Source: Orthonyx spaldingii
Taxonomy: Eukaryota > Chordata > Aves > Passeriformes > Orthonychidae
DNA length: 64,000 bases
Direction: 5' to 3'
Assembly: GCA_013397795.1 (NCBI GenBank)
Contig: VZTJ01000638.1
Location: forward strand, 1,627,586-1,691,585
Shown: one piece after another, positions 62,201 to 64,000 of the stretch
Position numbering within the stretch: the stretch's first letter is position 1
How the letters are laid out: each line of letters begins with the position of its first letter
Position numbers and translations under genes: made by a program
The notes under the pieces: generated by a model
The model's database searches: none
What the model was told of the DNA's origin: nothing
What the model saw: only the letters and a program-made list of their open reading frames with translations

Positions 62201-63604
62201 AAGAGAGGATCACTTTGCACAAGGGTAGACCAGTCACAAAGCAAGAGGTGAGTCAGATACATACTGCTCAGGTCCCATGAACATCAAAGTGACTGATAGG
62301 TGTCATATAATTCTCAATAATTTGGTGGATATTGAACGTTAGTGCTGTAACATTTCTCAGGAGGTTCATAAGGTTCAAAGATATGTTAATATTTGCCCCT
62401 TGGCTGTGCTTCCCAATCCCAGCACAATCTAAAAGACAGTATGAATATTCTGCGGGCACGGACACCCTAAGCATTTAATTTAAATCTGTCTTAAAAAAGA
62501 CATGATGTCCCAGTACAGAAATATCAGAAGTTCAATAGTAACACGAATGTCACCACCACAACCCTCACTTCAGCTACTGTTGCACATATGCACAGAGCTG
62601 AACAGGCACAACGGAACCAGGCAAGACTTCAACATTCACTTACAGGATTTTCATCCCCAAACAAAAACAATGTCAAAAATAATGAGCCAAGCCTAAAAAA
62701 AGAAATCCCAGAATGGGCCCAAAGACTGTGAGATTTGAAAACATGCCTGTTGACTTTCTAATTTGAAATTTAGGTTTTGAGCCTCTATGAATCATGCTTT
62801 CAAGTTATTTTTCACAACTACAAGAAGAAATAGGATATTTTCCATTCAAACATAAGAAACCTGTGATTATACCATAGTCACAGAATGTCTAAGTCAGAAC
62901 TTTGAAGAAAATCAGTTATTGTGAAAATTGGAAATTTATGAAATGCGGTAAAAGTACATTTAATATGTTGTATAAATAACACTTCTAAGGGTGCTATTTT
63001 CTGGCATTGGATGAACTGTGCAATGTAGAACATTCTTATCAGCTGCACTGGTTTGTAAAACTGCATAGAAAAAGACAAGGACTTATATTTCTCTTTGGAT
63101 TTATTGGAAAGCATCGTATGACCTTTGGATGAAGCGATCACGGTCATCTACTCATCTCTTCAACCCACACTCCCTAATTTCATATTTGTACCTCACATAC
63201 GACACCTCTTCAAATAAGTCAGAAGTAGTGTTTTTCTCCAGTGTATCTTAAATGTAGCCCCTGTGCCTTTCTTGAGCTTGTGGCAGTAAACATCCAGTTG
63301 ATTATAGAGTGACTTGCAGTATTAACCTGAGTCACATAGCACAGCTTCTGTCTCCTAACTGGCTGATCTAAAATAGATTAAATGCCACTTCTTTTAAACT
63401 CTGTTTCCTTGTGCAAGTAAATATTTTTACATTAATCAAAACTTGACAACAGCATGCAAATTGTTAACGTTAATCACCAGAATGCTCAGCAGCAGTGAAG
63501 AAGGTGGGGACCAACATGAAACTTTGACTTCTAATCAGGAGCATTTTACTTGCTTCCTTATCAACCCTTCATCTCGGGGTGTGAATGCTACACAACACTG
63601 CAAA
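53267..63604. other. Unique non-coding sequence
   Basis: No repeat family, exon or RNA gene is recognised with confidence in this 10.3 kb. The patch 57010-57480 is richer in CpG and carries three overlapping open frames (up to 163 codons) without a recognisable domain. A short palindrome with AG|GT on both strands lies at 60402-60414. Sequence at 54895-55010 weakly resembles the old repeat at 10011 but could not be placed. Confidence 0.5.
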
Positions 63605-63785
63605 TATTTATTCCCACAAACCTATTGCCCCATTTTATGGATGGAGAACTGAGGCAGGTAAATATTAATATGCATGTGAATTGCTATTAAAAAACCCCAA
63701 CAACCATGTGCATCTGGGATTTGAACATAGACAAGACATGACAAAGTTAAGCTGCTGCTCAGGATACCGGACTAGCTTTCCATGC
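63605..63785 (-). repeat. MIR-like (CORE) SINE fragment
   Basis: The plus strand reads ACAAACCTATTGCCCCATTT, then TATGGATGGAGAACTGAGGC, then after a diverged stretch GCATCTGGGATTTGAACATA and GACTAGCTTTCCATG. This is the order of a reversed MIR-like SINE running into its tRNA-derived head (the 'ggattcgaaccca' box). It is the clearest MIR-like remnant in the window. Confidence 0.65.
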
Positions 63786-64000
63786 CATCAACTGTGAGCC
63801 TCTTTTTAATCTCTGCTTGAAAGGGTCCTGTATTTCCTTCAGATTACTAAATACCAGAGGACTGGTTTTAAAAAGCAAGACTACTGTGGTGGAATAGAGA
63901 GCATGGTCCTCAGGAGAATTCAGAACTTTGAAGACTATTTGGTATTTGTGCTTAAAGGGCTTGATAGCATCCTCTTAAACAAAAGCTATAGCTGTAGCTC
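63786..64000. other. Unique non-coding sequence
   Basis: Nothing is recognised up to the end of the window. Confidence 0.5.

Noticed and set aside
62875..62915. TCACAGAATGTCTAAGTCAGAA resembling a CR1 tail
   Set aside because: The following sequence does not continue along the CR1 3' end, and the short match is not enough.
1..64000. CRISPR arrays, bacterial operons, phage or endogenous retrovirus
   Set aside because: No regularly spaced direct repeats, no ribosome-binding-site/ORF organisation, and no LTR pairs or retroviral gene motifs were seen.

Overview
The window looks like about 64 kb of vertebrate nuclear DNA, most likely from a bird. Base composition is moderately AT-rich. No open reading frame resembles a known protein-coding gene, and only about 5% of the bases are recognisable repeats. 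The repeats that can be identified are nearly all CR1 LINE retrotransposon fragments, plus a few very old MIR-like (CORE) SINE remnants. Several CR1 copies end in the CATAGAAT/ATTCTATG-type tail and carry the HWNRLPRE motif typical of avian CR1. No SINE/Alu, L1 or LTR element was recognised. Low repeat density dominated by CR1 fits an avian genome; crocodile or turtle is the main alternative. Bacterial-type signals (operons, ribosome binding sites, CRISPR, IS elements) are absent.

Layout. 0.7-2.3 kb: a young, frameshifted CR1 tail on the minus strand, then a much older CR1 tail on the plus strand. 2.3-20 kb: unique DNA with MIR-like fragments near 8.4 and 12.8 kb, an old palindromic repeat at 10.0 kb, a CT microsatellite at 12.3 kb, and a candidate recursive splice site with its exon at 13.0 kb. 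20.7-21.3 kb: a plus-strand CR1 tail followed by a diverged two-unit tandem duplication. 24.8 kb: a G-run cluster. 27.0-27.2 kb: a possible non-coding exon. 29.6-31.4 kb: a cluster of minus-strand CR1 pieces. 36-37 kb: a very old CR1 reverse-transcriptase fragment on the plus strand. 43.4-43.7 kb: a diverged motif series. 45.5-46.3 kb: an A-rich tract containing the only N in the window, then a T32 tract. 52.4 kb: an ancient CR1 tail. 53.2 kb: a very strong polypyrimidine-AG|GTAAGT site on the minus strand. 57.0-57.5 kb: a CpG-richer patch. 63.6 kb: a MIR-like remnant.

The window is best read as the inside of a very long intron, or a gene-poor intergenic region. No complete gene, RNA gene or multi-gene system can be supported. 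The most interesting signals are two candidate recursive ('ratchet') splice sites, on opposite strands. Recursive sites occur in very long introns, so either would imply a host transcript spanning that part of the window. All calls come from reading the sequence and from remembered family consensus; no alignment or database search was run.
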